Positions 14,774 to 23,940 are shown, counted from the stretch's first letter. The stretch: DNA of 64,000 nt from CAYNEI01 sp964396185 (GCA_964396185.1 CAYNEI010000008.1:21397-85396); one strand, 5' to 3'. Numbers and translations: made by a program. The notes: generated by a model from the letters alone, not told the origin.

Positions 14774-15550
14774 TTAGTAGGCTCCGAGAACCCATCCCTC
14801 AACCTGTGCTTGTTCCAGCTCTTCAGCCTTGAGCGGTGGATCGAAGTATCCTGCCAGGCTCGCCCGCCCATCGTGATCCCTTAACCAATGGCAGACCGCT
14901 GCGGCATCCCGCTCGTGGGTATTCTCAGTAGGCACATCGTAACGCTTGGAGAAGAGAGCCGGGTACACTTCCGCGACGACGTGCCGAGAGCCCCGACGCT
15001 CGAACGAATCGAACGGCCAGAATGTGATCTGGTCACCTAATTCTTGTCTGAGCTTCCTGAGCCATGGGAGCCCAGCGTGGGTGGAGTGCCCCACGTTCTG
15101 CATACCTGTGAAGACGAGCGGGCTCGCCGCACCACCAACCCACTTTTCGGTCAACCGGAGACCTCTCCCCTCATCGAGCACTCGGCTGTACTGCTCGGTC
15201 AACCCACACGCTTCGAAGGCTTCCCTGACCGGTCGTTCGTGCGTGCGCCAACAGTCCCATGTGTGCTCGAGCAGGCGTTCCCATGTATCCACAGCCAGAA
15301 TCTCCAGTGCTGACTCAGGTAGCGAGAATGCATGATCGATACCGATGATGGTCCGGCCTCCTCCATCCAGAGTCTCCAGGAGCCAGTTCGCCAACCCCTT
15401 GCGCGACCAGTTCTTCGCCGGGGGGCCATCCGGGCTATCAAGCTTCGATGGCGGCGCGCCACAACTTGCAGTATAGACCTTGATTCCAGGCTGGCGCTCA
15501 TCGGCCCTCCCGGCCCCTGAGTAATCGATGCCTATGTAGTGGTCGAACAC
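14774..15550 (-). CDS. DUF429-like protein (RNase H-fold nuclease-like)
   Basis: 258 aa from GTG 15550. The start HYIGIDYSGAG, the middle TIIGIDHAFSLPES, AEVYPALF and the end ERDAAAVCHWLRDHD follow the pattern of DUF429/predicted RNase H-like proteins (Asp on first strand, GID followed by PxSLP, E-x-YPA, C-terminal DAxxA). The cellular role of this family is not known. A distant paralogue of the same class is at 39211. It is the island gene nearest the tRNA-Leu. Confidence 0.65.
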   Translation of the reverse strand: MFDHYIGIDYSGAGRADERQPGIKVYTASCGAPPSKLDSPDGPPAKNWSRKGLANWLLETLDGGGRTIIGIDHAFSLPESALEILAVDTWERLLEHTWDCWRTHERPVREAFEACGLTEQYSRVLDEGRGLRLTEKWVGGAASPLVFTGMQNVGHSTHAGLPWLRKLRQELGDQITFWPFDSFERRGSRHVVAEVYPALFSKRYDVPTENTHERDAAAVCHWLRDHDGRASLAGYFDPPLKAEELEQAQVEGWVLGAY

Positions 15551-15880
15551 ACCACATGTAGGCTGTGGCGCGCGATGGGTCTTGTGGCTGGGTACGAGAA
15601 ATCGGCTGGAGTCCCGCGGGGGTAGCTAGGGTCCTTTACGTCTTATCCCGCCTGGAGATGGGTCAGGAGTGTTAGTAGCGTCAGGGCCCATCGTACTCAG
15701 CCATCAGTAACCGACCCTGGAACTCCGTCTCGGCCCGCTTCGCGCCCCTGACTGCCGCCTTAACCCAAACGGCATGACGCTCTTCGACCCGTCGCTCGGT
15801 GTCCGTTGGCCGGCGACTTCGGGCCTGGGATCCTGAAGGGATGGAACGATTGAGGCGATCCTTGACTGCAGTACACCAGT
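15551..15880. other. No gene recognised between the island and tRNA-Leu
   Basis: 330 bp without a supportable coding frame. Only weak, short inverted repeats are seen (for example GATGGG at 15655-15660 with CCCATC at 15688-15693). No copy of the tRNA 3' end that would mark an attachment site was found here. Confidence 0.5.
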
Positions 15881-15964
15881 GCAGGGGGCAGGATTCGAAC
15901 CTGCGAAGACCTTTGTCACCGGATCTTAAGTCCGGCCCAGTTAACCGGGCTTTGGTACCCCTGC
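15881..15964 (-). tRNA. tRNA-Leu (TAA anticodon)
   Basis: 84 nt on the minus strand. The acceptor is GCAGGGG paired with CCCCTGC. The anticodon stem is CCGGA/TCCGG with loop CTTAAGA (anticodon TAA). There is a long type II variable arm, and the T arm is GCAGG-TTCGAAT-CCTGC. CCA is not encoded, in keeping with the CCA-adding enzyme gene nearby. tRNA-Leu genes are common integration targets; its 3' end faces the lower-GC island at 11.6-15.6 kb. Confidence 0.95.
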
Positions 15965-16147
15965 TTGGCCGGGCAAGTCCGCCTCGCCTCTAAGCTTGTT
16001 CGACCTGGCCCAGCTCCCCCGGGCACCGGCGCGGTCGGGCGCTGATGGCCCTGGGGGCCCGCGCCAGGGCTCAAGGCGTCACGAGGACAGGAGTTGACCA
16101 AGACATGATGGGAACCAGTTATGTGGGTTGGGCCCTACGGAGCGTCG

Positions 16148-16363
16148 ATGACCACTGGAACCGTCCGACGCTTCGATACGGATCGAGGCTTCGGTTTCAT
16201 CGAGACGGATGCCCGCAATGAGGACATCTTCTTCCACATCCGGGATGTGAACGGCCGCGAACCCTCTGAGGGCGACGTGCTCGAGTTCGCCATCGAGGAA
16301 GCTGAGAAAGGACCACGGGCGAAGCGAATCCGCTACCAGGGCCTCGACTGCCGGGCCCTCTGA
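16148..16363 (+). CDS. csp: Cold-shock protein, CspA family (second copy)
   Basis: 71 aa from ATG 16148. It has the cold-shock signature FGFIE and IFFHI, starts TTGTVRRFDTDRG and ends AEKGPRAKRIRYQG. An open frame continues upstream to 16121 but adds nothing family-like. A TATA-like stretch (CCAGTTATGTGGG) lies about 30 nt upstream. Relative to the copy at 11283 it is more acidic. RNA-chaperone role by family. It converges with the next gene, 6 bp apart. Confidence 0.9.
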   Translation: MTTGTVRRFDTDRGFGFIETDARNEDIFFHIRDVNGREPSEGDVLEFAIEEAEKGPRAKRIRYQGLDCRAL

Positions 16364-16369
16364 CGGTCC

Positions 16370-16681
16370 TTAGCCCTGCTCGCTGACGAACTCGTCGAGA
16401 GGCGAAGCCTCGTCGCTGGGCGGCTGGTCCATCGCATGCTGCCACGCATCCGAGGCAAGCCGGATCTCATCCCGGCGGATGGAGAACACCGCGTCGTACG
16501 GGAACCAGAGCGCATCCTCCTCCATCCCGAGGCGATCCTTCGTGCGCTCGTCCAGCGCGACGAGAAGCGAGGTGGGCTCCTTCGTGGCTGGGCTCAGCTG
16601 GGACCCGATGATCCGTCCCACGATCTCGCGATCCCAGTCCAACACACGTTTCGCATCGAAGGGGGGAAGTTGTGCATCCAT
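16370..16681 (-). CDS. Hypothetical protein, PRC-barrel-like, 103 aa
   Basis: The pattern DREIVGRIIGSQLSP, TSLLVALDERTKDRLG, ALWFPYDAVFSIRRDEIRLA has the strand order of PRC-barrel domains found in archaeal RNA-processing and photosynthesis proteins. An acidic tail follows. Function is unknown; family membership is tentative. Confidence 0.5.
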   Translation of the reverse strand: MDAQLPPFDAKRVLDWDREIVGRIIGSQLSPATKEPTSLLVALDERTKDRLGMEEDALWFPYDAVFSIRRDEIRLASDAWQHAMDQPPSDEASPLDEFVSEQG

Positions 16682-16859
16682 GTTGCTCTCCTACAGAGCT
16701 GGCTCCCGAGGTTCTTCGTTTAAAGGTGGGGGTCGTGGGGCCTGGAGGGATCGAGCCAGGCGCCGGGGTGCTCGAGCGACCGGTAGCAGGGGTGCTGGCT
16801 GCTCTCGCCGATCACCGTCAACAAGACGGCCCGTCGCAGCGACGAGTGATGGGGGCCTT

Positions 16860-17591
16860 TCAGGGCGAGAGTCGCTGGCGCTCGATGGCGCTCCGGTTCT
16901 CCTCCCAGATACGCGTGGTGATCGGCATCTGCTCCCGGATGATCTCCCGGATGCCGTCCGCGAGCTCCTGGATCTCGGCCTGCGCATCCCCGGCTCCTCG
17001 CATGCTGATGATGTGGAAGGCAGCGCGCACGTTCATCGACGAGGTCACGTTGACCTTCGTCCCGATGGGCAGCAGCATGCGGGCGTCCTCCTTGGGCATG
17101 CCAGCACCGACCAGCTCGTTGTACGCCTCGACCGAGCGCGTGTAGACCCCCTCGATCATGGCCCGGCGCTCGTCCACGCTGAGCCCCATGGCCTTGGTGC
17201 CTTCGCGGCTCTTGACCTTCTCGTGGTCCCACGTGCGGGGCCAGAGGATGTTGTCCGGGTCCTTGGGGTCCATGCCCGAGAAATCGACGTAGCGCATGGA
17301 CTGGATGTCGAAGCTCACGTGGCGATGGCGCGTGATCTGGGCCATGCATGCTCGCGAGACCCGGTACCAGAGCGTCATCTGGGGATGCTCGAAGACCCCC
17401 CAGTGGCCCCGCAGCATGAGCTTCTTGAGCAACAGCTCCTGCTTCTCCTCCAGGGTGTCGCCCTTGACGGAGGCCATGACGGTCTCGAGATCATCCTCCC
17501 AGACCTTGCCTGGGTAGTAGTCGTTGCGTGCGCACCGGCAGACGAGCTCTTCCGGGTCGCTGGTGAACGCGAGCAGCTTCATCTCGACCAT
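16860..17591 (-). CDS. thyX: Flavin-dependent thymidylate synthase
   Basis: 243 aa from ATG 17591. It carries the ThyX signature RHRHVSFDIQSMRY at residues 88-101 and further conserved parts (VFEHPQMTLW, LPIGTKVNVTSSMNVRA). ThyX makes dTMP from dUMP using methylene-tetrahydrofolate and reduced FAD. An extended frame upstream is not family-like. Single gene, divergent from the RNA ligase-like gene; the intergenic space holds an inverted-repeat element. Confidence 0.95.
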   Translation of the reverse strand: MVEMKLLAFTSDPEELVCRCARNDYYPGKVWEDDLETVMASVKGDTLEEKQELLLKKLMLRGHWGVFEHPQMTLWYRVSRACMAQITRHRHVSFDIQSMRYVDFSGMDPKDPDNILWPRTWDHEKVKSREGTKAMGLSVDERRAMIEGVYTRSVEAYNELVGAGMPKEDARMLLPIGTKVNVTSSMNVRAAFHIISMRGAGDAQAEIQELADGIREIIREQMPITTRIWEENRSAIERQRLSP

Positions 17592-17700
17592 GGGACCACC
17601 GGAGCAGACGCCCCCCGGGGCCCGCTCCGCCCCAGGCAACCCGCCGGGTCTACCTGAACCCTTCGGGGGCGCTTCCCCTGGACATCCAACCTACGTTCCT

Positions 17701-17815
17701 CACCACAAGGACCAAGGACGCAAAGGAACCACGGCAGAACGATCGACCCGTCGAACGGATGGAAGGTGATCCCCGGTCCTTCGAGGGTCGTTGTGCCCTT
17801 TGTGGCTTTGTGGTG
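17701..17815. repeat. Dispersed inverted repeat, CACAAAGG type (copy C)
   Basis: The left arm 17701-17734 begins CACCACAAGG and contains GACGCAAAGGAACCACGG. The right arm 17787-17815 is its imperfect reverse complement (CACCACAAAGCCACAAAGG read on the minus strand). It sits between divergent genes, so it cannot be merely a terminator. Confidence 0.6.
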
Positions 17816-17871
17816 ATGGTCTGGCGAGGCGAACCCAGAACCGTTTTGACAGAGCGCGAGTCTGCCGCTGC

Positions 17872-18417
17872 GTGCCCCGTCTGTTCGTCGGCTCGCCTGC
17901 TCCGTCCGGTCTCCCTCTCGGCTCGGTCATCGAGGCCCTTGGACCCCAACGCGAGAAGGTCAAGCCCGTGGATCCTGCGCTCTACCACGTCACCCTGGCT
18001 TTCCTGGGCAACAAGCCCGAGACCATGGTGGACGGCATCCTCGACGCCTTGCGCGACGGTGCTGGTGGCATCCAGGCCCACGAGGGCAGCCTCGAGGGGC
18101 TCGGAGCCTTCCCGAAGCCCTACCGGGCGCGCGTGCTCTGGGCCGGCATCGCTGGCACCCAGCTCGACGCCTTGGCCGAGGGGGTGCGCGGCGCGCTGCG
18201 CGCCAACGACATCGAGTTCGACGACCGCCACCCCTTCCATGCACACCTGACCCTGGCACGGTTCCGGGATCCCGTCGATCTCACGACCCTCGTCGACGAC
18301 CACGCAGACCGCGTCTTCGCGCCCTTCCCCGTTCGCCACGTCCATCTCTACGAGTCCACCCTGCGCCCGGACGGCCCGGTCTACGAGGTCCGCGGGTCCG
18401 CCGAGCTGGAGGCCTGA
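17872..18417 (+). CDS. thpR: 2'-5' RNA ligase / RNA cyclic phosphodiesterase family
   Basis: 181 aa from GTG 17872. Two HxT-type motifs are visible: YHVTLAFLG and FHAHLTLARFR, the catalytic signature of the 2H phosphodiesterase superfamily. Archaeal and bacterial ThpR enzymes open 2',3'-cyclic phosphates or ligate tRNA halves in vitro. It ends three bases before the CCA-adding enzyme start, so both are probably co-transcribed, linking the enzyme to RNA 3'-end metabolism. The exact start is uncertain; GTG 17872 fits the family N-terminus (PRLFVGSP). Confidence 0.85.
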   Translation: MPRLFVGSPAPSGLPLGSVIEALGPQREKVKPVDPALYHVTLAFLGNKPETMVDGILDALRDGAGGIQAHEGSLEGLGAFPKPYRARVLWAGIAGTQLDALAEGVRGALRANDIEFDDRHPFHAHLTLARFRDPVDLTTLVDDHADRVFAPFPVRHVHLYESTLRPDGPVYEVRGSAELEA

Positions 18418-18420
18418 GCC

Positions 18421-19797
18421 GTGGGCGACGTCTGGCGCGCGCAGGCCCTGGCGGCCCTGCGACCCTCACCATCCGAGGACGCCGAGGTCCGCCAAGACGC
18501 CCAAGCGCTGCGCGCCGAGGTCGAAGCCTTGCTTGAGGAGCAGGGCTGGGAGGCCGAGGCCAGGGTCGAGGGATCCGTTGCCAAGGACACCTACCTCCGT
18601 GGCCAGGCGGATGCGGACATCTTCGTGGCCTTCCCGCTGGACGTGGCCAGGGACGAGCTCGATGCCCGGGCCCGCGTGCTCGGCGACCTGCTCGACGATC
18701 CCGTGGTCGCCTACGCCGAGCACCCCTACGCGCAAGGGCGCTGGCGAGAGCGGCCCGCCGAGATCGTCCCCTGCTACGATATCGAGGATCTCAGCCAGAT
18801 GCGCTCGGCCGTGGACCGCACCCGCTTCCACACCGACCACGTCCGCCAACACTTGAGCGAGGACGGCACGGACGAGGTGCGGCTGCTCAAGGCGTTCCTC
18901 TACGGGGCCGAGGCCTACGGTGCCGAGGAGGCCGTGCTCGGGTTCTCGGGCTACCTCGCCGAGCTCCTGATCCTTGCCTTCCAGGACCTCGAGGGCGTGC
19001 TGGCCTGGGCCGTGGATGGCTTCGCGCACCCGGTACGACTCGGGGCCTCCATGGTGACCAGCTTCACCGACCCCCTGGTCGTGCTCGACCCGGTGGACCC
19101 CGAGCGCAACGTCGCCGCCGCCGTCTCCAAGCGGACCCTGGTGCGCGTGCGCGAGGCAGCTGGCGCGTTCCGCGCGAGCCCGGAGGCCGCCTTCTTCACC
19201 GCTTGGCCAGAGCGTGCCATCGACGCACCGGAGGCCCGGGGCATCACCCGCTCTCGGCGCACGCGCGTGCTTGCCATCGGTGCCGACGCGGCTGGTGCTG
19301 AGCTGGCCGACCCCATCCACGCCCAGGTCCGACGCGCCGTCACGCTCGCCACCGAGGTCCTCGAGCGCGAGCAAGTGCCCATCCACGCCAACGCCGTGCA
19401 CCTGGAGCTCGACGAGCACCAGCGCCCAGGGATGGCCTGGGGCCTGATCGAGGCCGACGTCGCCGCGCTTGAGCGACCCAAGCTCCACGGCGGCCCTCCC
19501 GTGAGCCAGCAGGCCCACGCTGAGGCCTTCCGGGAGCGATGGACCAACGCCGAGGATGCCGCCGGCAGCGTCTTCGAGGAGGACGGCCGGCTCCACGTCT
19601 ACGCCACGCGCCAAGAGACCACGCTCCAAGCCATCGTGGAGCCCCATCTGGCCCAGGCCCGGGCCGGCAAGCTCATCGACCAGGCCCTTGAGGCAGGCGA
19701 GCTCCAGCTCCTGGAGGGGGATGATGCCATCGGCTCCCCACCCGCCCGGGCCATCGGTGCGCTCTTGGACCGCAGACGCCCCTGGGAGCGGCGCTGA
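18421..19797 (+). CDS. cca: CCA-adding tRNA nucleotidyltransferase, class I (archaeal)
   Basis: 458 aa from GTG 18421. The nucleotidyltransferase core has GSVAKDTYLRGQADADIFVAF, giving the GS motif and the two catalytic aspartates. RLLKAFLYGAEAYG and GFSGYLAELL follow, as in archaeal class I enzymes. It adds CCA to tRNA 3' ends, required here because the visible tRNA-Leu lacks encoded CCA. The length is typical of the archaeal enzyme. Co-transcribed with the RNA ligase-like gene. Confidence 0.95.
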   Translation: MGDVWRAQALAALRPSPSEDAEVRQDAQALRAEVEALLEEQGWEAEARVEGSVAKDTYLRGQADADIFVAFPLDVARDELDARARVLGDLLDDPVVAYAEHPYAQGRWRERPAEIVPCYDIEDLSQMRSAVDRTRFHTDHVRQHLSEDGTDEVRLLKAFLYGAEAYGAEEAVLGFSGYLAELLILAFQDLEGVLAWAVDGFAHPVRLGASMVTSFTDPLVVLDPVDPERNVAAAVSKRTLVRVREAAGAFRASPEAAFFTAWPERAIDAPEARGITRSRRTRVLAIGADAAGAELADPIHAQVRRAVTLATEVLEREQVPIHANAVHLELDEHQRPGMAWGLIEADVAALERPKLHGGPPVSQQAHAEAFRERWTNAEDAAGSVFEEDGRLHVYATRQETTLQAIVEPHLAQARAGKLIDQALEAGELQLLEGDDAIGSPPARAIGALLDRRRPWERR

Positions 19798-19892
19798 CCG
19801 CCACGAGACGCGCTGGGCGAGGCTGGGCCACGCTGAGTCGCGCGCGAAGCGAGACGGGTTAGCTTTTTGAACTCCGCGCGCTTGGCTTCGCC

Positions 19893-20282
19893 GTGAGCCA
19901 GATGGCCGAAGCCTCCAAAGGCGAGCACAAGAAGGGCGAGCAGCCCGAGGAAGAGGAGGAGATCAGCCTCCCAGTGCCCGACTTCGACGAGGCCGAGCAC
20001 ATGGCCGAGGAGGTCGAGAAGGGCAAACTGGCCGTGCTCAACACGGGCTACGGCATCCTGCTTGCCGCTATCAGCGCCGTGGTCATCCCCCTGGCTGGGA
20101 TGCCCTGGAACTACGGCTGGTTCATCCTGCTCATCGGCTTGCTTGGGCTGCGCCACGCCTACAAGCTCGGCGGGGTCACCACCCACGAGTGGAGCGGCAA
20201 GGAGTGGGTCGCAGCCTACTTCACCCTCTTCTTCAGCTTCCTGGCGTTCTGGTACGTGTTCAACAACCCGCCGTTCGTCTGA
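19893..20282 (+). CDS. Small membrane protein with acidic N-terminus, 129 aa
   Basis: From GTG 19893, with a TTTTTGAA stretch about 28 nt before it. The first 55 residues are strongly charged (EQPEEEEEISL). Two or three hydrophobic segments follow (GYGILLAAISAVVIPLAG, GWFILLIGLLGL, YFTLFFSFLAFWYVF), and it ends NNPPFV. No family is recognised. It precedes the beta-oxidation fusion gene by 45 bp. Confidence 0.7.
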   Translation: MSQMAEASKGEHKKGEQPEEEEEISLPVPDFDEAEHMAEEVEKGKLAVLNTGYGILLAAISAVVIPLAGMPWNYGWFILLIGLLGLRHAYKLGGVTTHEWSGKEWVAAYFTLFFSFLAFWYVFNNPPFV

Positions 20283-20327
20283 TCAATGCAGCGGACCCTT
20301 TTTGGGGACCACCCCGTTGCGCTGCCC

Positions 20328-22211
20328 ATGATCGAGAAGGTCTGCGTGCTCGGTGCGGGCACCATGGGCGCCGGCATCGCCCAAGCGTGCGCCCAGGCAG
20401 GGCTCCAAGTGCGGCTGCGGGACATCGAGGAGAGCTACCTCGAGACCGGGCTCAAGCGCCTGCGTGATCCCCTGGAGAAGCGGGTGGATGCAGGCAAGAT
20501 GAACCGAGCCGAGCTCGACGCCATCTTCGAGAACATCACACCCACCACGGACATGGCCGAGGCCGTGGCCGACGTGGACCTCGTCATCGAGGCCGTGCCA
20601 GAGAAGATGGAGATCAAGCACCAGGTCTTCTCCGAGGCCGACGAGCTCGCACCAGAGCACACGATCCTCGCGACCAACACGAGCTCGCTGCGTGTCAAGG
20701 ACGTCGCCGAGGCCACCGAGCGCCCGGATCGCTTCGGAGGCCTCCACTTCTTCTTCCCCGCCCAGATCAACAAGCTGCTCGAGGTCGTGGTCACCGAGGA
20801 GACCAGCCAGGAGACCCACGAGGCCCTGCTCGCGTTCGGGCATGCCATCGGCAAGGTGCTCGTGGAGACCGCCGACGAGGCCGGCTTCTGCGTGAACCGG
20901 TTCTTCGTGCCCTGGGTCAACGAGGCCGTGCGCATGCTCGACGAGGGCATCGCGGACATCCCCACCATCGACGCCGCCGCGCGCGAGACCTTCGGGATCA
21001 CCATGGGCCCGTTCAAGCTCATGAACGTCACAGGCGTGCCCATCAGCCTGCACGCTCAGCGCAGCCTGCACGAGGCCTTCGGCGCGTTCTACGAGCCCGC
21101 CGAGGGGCTCGTCCACCAGGTCGAGGAGCTCGGCGAGGACTGGGAGCTCGACGGCGAGGGCGACAAGCAAGCCTTCAGCACCGTGGCCAACCGGCTCCAG
21201 GCCGTGACCTTCACCATCGCATGTCACCTGGTCGAGGAGGAGGTCGCGACCCCCGTGGCCACCGACAAGGGTGCTGTGGTCGGCCTACGATGGCGCAAGG
21301 GGCCGTTCGCCATGATGAACGCCATGGGCACCGACGAGGCTCTCGCCCTTGTCGAAACCCTCTGCCAGGAGTGGGGCGAGGACCTCGACGTCCCCACAAC
21401 CCTGGCCCGCCACGGCGAGCAGGCCACCCCGTGGGATCTGCCCACGGTGGACGTCACCCTGCGCGGGCCGGCCGCGGTGCTGCGCATCCAGCAACCCGGC
21501 ACCCGCAACGCCCTCTCGTCCCGCGTGCTCGAGGATCTCGACGAGGCCCTGACCATCGCCGAGCGCAGCGACGCCGTGCGCGCCGTGGTGCTCACCGGCG
21601 AGTCCACCCACTTCGTGGCCGGTGCTGACATCGCCGAGATGGCCACCAAGACGGCGTGGGAAGCCCGCGCCTACGCCCAGCTCGGCCAACGCCTCACGCG
21701 CCGGATCGAGACCAGCCACCTGCCGGTCATCGCGGCTGTGAACGGCTACGCCTTCGGCGGCGGGCTGGAGCTCGCGCTGGCCTGCGACATCGTGCTCGCC
21801 GCCGAGGATGCCACCGTCGGCCTTCCAGAGACGAGCCTGGGGATCCAGCCCGGGTTCGGTGGCACCCAGCGCCTGGCTCGCCACGTGGGTGTCCAGCGCG
21901 CCAAGGAGCTCACCTTCACGGGCCGGCGCATCAGCGGCACCGAGGCCGCCGAGCTCGGCATCGCGTTGGAAGCGCTGCCCCGCGCCGAGCTGCTCCCGCG
22001 CGCCCAGGCCCTCGTGGAGGCCATCGCCAACAACGCGCCCTTGGCTGTGGCTGCCTCCAAGCGGTCCATCGAGCAAGGCCTGGACGAGGGCATCGAGGCG
22101 GGCCTGGCCTACGAGCTCGCCTCCAGCTCCCTGCTCTTCGGCACCGAGGACCAGCGGGAGGGCATGCAGGCGTTCAAGGAGCGCCGCAAGCCTGAATTCC
22201 AAGGGCGCTAG
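20328..22211 (+). CDS. 3-hydroxyacyl-CoA dehydrogenase / enoyl-CoA hydratase fusion
   Basis: 627 aa from ATG 20328; a CCCTTTTTGGGG stretch about 27 nt before it fits a leaderless start, and an upstream ATG at 20286 adds 14 unrelated residues. The N-terminal dehydrogenase has the NAD motif VLGAGTMGAGIA and the catalytic region GLHFFFPAQINKLLEVV. The C-terminal hydratase (from about residue 385) has AGADIAEM, NGYAFGGGLELALACD and ETSLGIQPGFGGTQRL with the catalytic glutamates. It hydrates enoyl-CoA and oxidises the hydroxyacyl-CoA, in beta-oxidation or a crotonyl-CoA step. The dehydrogenase-first order is common in archaea. Confidence 0.93.
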   Translation: MIEKVCVLGAGTMGAGIAQACAQAGLQVRLRDIEESYLETGLKRLRDPLEKRVDAGKMNRAELDAIFENITPTTDMAEAVADVDLVIEAVPEKMEIKHQVFSEADELAPEHTILATNTSSLRVKDVAEATERPDRFGGLHFFFPAQINKLLEVVVTEETSQETHEALLAFGHAIGKVLVETADEAGFCVNRFFVPWVNEAVRMLDEGIADIPTIDAAARETFGITMGPFKLMNVTGVPISLHAQRSLHEAFGAFYEPAEGLVHQVEELGEDWELDGEGDKQAFSTVANRLQAVTFTIACHLVEEEVATPVATDKGAVVGLRWRKGPFAMMNAMGTDEALALVETLCQEWGEDLDVPTTLARHGEQATPWDLPTVDVTLRGPAAVLRIQQPGTRNALSSRVLEDLDEALTIAERSDAVRAVVLTGESTHFVAGADIAEMATKTAWEARAYAQLGQRLTRRIETSHLPVIAAVNGYAFGGGLELALACDIVLAAEDATVGLPETSLGIQPGFGGTQRLARHVGVQRAKELTFTGRRISGTEAAELGIALEALPRAELLPRAQALVEAIANNAPLAVAASKRSIEQGLDEGIEAGLAYELASSSLLFGTEDQREGMQAFKERRKPEFQGR

Positions 22212-23133
22212 CCCCGAACGTAGCGCGGGTAGCTCGCCTTGGCCGCATCCGCCACGGCCAGGTCCACGTCCACCGTGACGAACGGCGTGGTCCCCGTGGT
22301 GCGCGCCAGCACCCGGCCCTCCGGCTCCACCACCATCCCCTCACCACCCCAGGGCATGCTGGCCTCGTGGTGGCCTGGCCCGCCCCGGTTGGAGCTGATG
22401 ACGAAGGCCCCGGAGGCCACTGCCGCCATCTGGCAGGCCACGCGCCAGCGAGGCGCCCCCTCGCTGGCTCGCGGGACCACGATGAGCTGGGCNNNNNNNN
22501 NNNNNNNNNNNNNNNNNNNNNNNNNNNNNNNNNNNNNNNNNNNNNNNNNNNNNNNNNNNNNNNNNNNNNNNNNNNNNNNNNNNNNNNNNNNNCCACGCGC
22601 CAGCGAGGCGCCCCCTCGCTGGCTCGCGGGACCACGATGAGCTGGGCACCCTGGCGCCCGTAGGCGCGGGCGTGCTCGTTGAACATGACATCCGTGCAGA
22701 CCAACGTACCCACCTGGGCGCCGGCCACCGAGGCCAGCTCGAAGGGCCGCGTGCCCGGCTCGTACCACTGCGCCTCATGCCAGCCTGGCTCGTCCGGCAG
22801 GAAGCGCTTGTGATGGATCGCCTCGACCCCGTCCTCGTGGGACCAGGCGATGGCTTCGTTGACGCGTCTTCCCTCGCGCTCGGCGGGTCGCGAGGTGATC
22901 ACGTGAGCAGCGCCAAGCTCGTCGAACCGGTCGATAAGCGCGTCGTGGGCGGCAAGGGTCTTGGCCCACACCGATGGGTCCGGCTCGGCGGGCGCACAGA
23001 ACCATGGCGGGGCAGCCAACTCGGGCAGCAGCAACAGATCGGTCGCTTGGCCGGCCACGTGCGAGGCCAGCTCCTTGAACGCGCGCTCGAAGGCATCGGG
23101 GGCGTCGGGGAGCTCGCAGACCGTAAGACGCAT
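22208..23133 (-). CDS. Nitrilase-superfamily carbon-nitrogen hydrolase (interrupted by an artificial gap)
   Basis: The catalytic triad is visible: Glu in LLPELAAPPW, Lys in HHKRFLPDEPG and Cys in TLVCTDVMFNEHAR. Such enzymes hydrolyse amides or nitriles. A run of 100 N at 22493-22592 splits the gene. The 55 nt before and after it are identical, and removing 155 nt leaves exactly 257 codons (256 aa) with one continuous frame. That length is typical of the family, so the gene is almost certainly intact in the organism. It converges with the beta-oxidation fusion gene, whose last bases it overlaps. Confidence 0.9.
22438..22647. other. Scaffold gap with duplicated 55-nt flanks
   Basis: The 55 nt at 22438-22492 and at 22593-22647 are identical and flank 100 N (22493-22592). 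Collapsing one copy and the N run restores the nitrilase frame. This is what two contigs sharing a k-mer-sized end look like when joined with a fixed-length gap. Confidence 0.9.
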
Positions 23134-23187
23134 GGGTGGAGCATGGCGTGGTCAGGCAAGGGGCTTGCGGCGCCCAGGATGAGCCCC

Positions 23188-23940
23188 TCATTGACGCGCC
23201 GGGGTGGACTCGCTGTCCTCCTCGCGGTCCTCGCTCTCCTCTCCTCGCTCCTCGCTGTCTCCCTCGCGGTCCTCGCGCTCCGAGGCCCGTTGCTTGGCTG
23301 CCGCCTGGCCGCCATGCAGATAGTCGCGCACCAGCCGTGCTTCCGCGCGTCGCAGAAGCTCGGAGAGCGCGGCCGGGCTCGTATCGAGCTTCTCGGCCAG
23401 ATCCGAGAGCTGGATCCTGCGCGGGATGTCGAAGTAGCCGGCGGACTCGGCGGCGATGAGCGCTTGCTCCTGGTGCCCGGTCAACAGCCGGGAGGCCTTC
23501 GAGCCATGCCCCTCGGGCTCGGTGTCCAGGTGATCGATGACGCTGCCCGGGTCGCGGTCGCTGAGCACCACCACCAGCTCGCGGATCGTGCGCCTTGAGC
23601 CGGTCAGGTTGACGCGCACGGACCCGGACGGGAGCGCGGTGAGCAGCAGCGTGCCCTCGCTCGTGCACAGCCGGGCCCAAGCATCCGGCAACTGAGATGC
23701 GGTGAAGGAGACCGAGCCGCCGCCTCGCATGGGGTCGGCTAGGAGCTCGAACTCGCCGTGGCTGGTGAGCCACCGGAACAGCTCCTGGGAGCTTAGATCG
23801 CTGCTCCACAGCTGGAAGGACCAGTCGCTCTGCCGAGGGAGCACACGGACGTAGGCTCGGCCCGAGGGTGTGTTTAGGCCGATGGCGCCGCAGCTGAGCT
23901 TGAGACCGATCTCGACCTCGTCGCCGTGGCCAGGAGCCAT
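23188..23940 (-). CDS. Bacterio-opsin-activator-like HTH transcriptional regulator
   Basis: 250 aa. The C-terminal part LTGHQEQALIAAESAGYFD, IPRRIQLSDLAEKLDTSPAAL, SELLRRAEARLVRDYL is the HTH_10 (bat-like) domain typical of archaeal regulators. The N-terminal 130 residues form an unrecognised sensor-like region. The protein ends in a low-complexity Glu/Arg/Asp/Ser tail (SEREDREGDSEERGE...) encoded by a CTCCTCG-type repeated stretch at 23215-23285. Divergent from the LVIVD-type lipoprotein gene, which may be its target. Confidence 0.85.
   Translation of the reverse strand: MAPGHGDEVEIGLKLSCGAIGLNTPSGRAYVRVLPRQSDWSFQLWSSDLSSQELFRWLTSHGEFELLADPMRGGGSVSFTASQLPDAWARLCTSEGTLLLTALPSGSVRVNLTGSRRTIRELVVVLSDRDPGSVIDHLDTEPEGHGSKASRLLTGHQEQALIAAESAGYFDIPRRIQLSDLAEKLDTSPAALSELLRRAEARLVRDYLHGGQAAAKQRASEREDREGDSEERGEESEDREEDSESTPARQ

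Noticed and set aside
15551..15880. Attachment-site copy of the tRNA-Leu 3' end
   Set aside because: No repeat of the T-arm or acceptor sequence was found here or at the far edge of the island near 11.5-11.7 kb by eye.
22174..23133. Nitrilase as a frameshifted pseudogene
   Set aside because: The apparent frame change equals the 155 nt of duplicated flank plus N and disappears on collapse.
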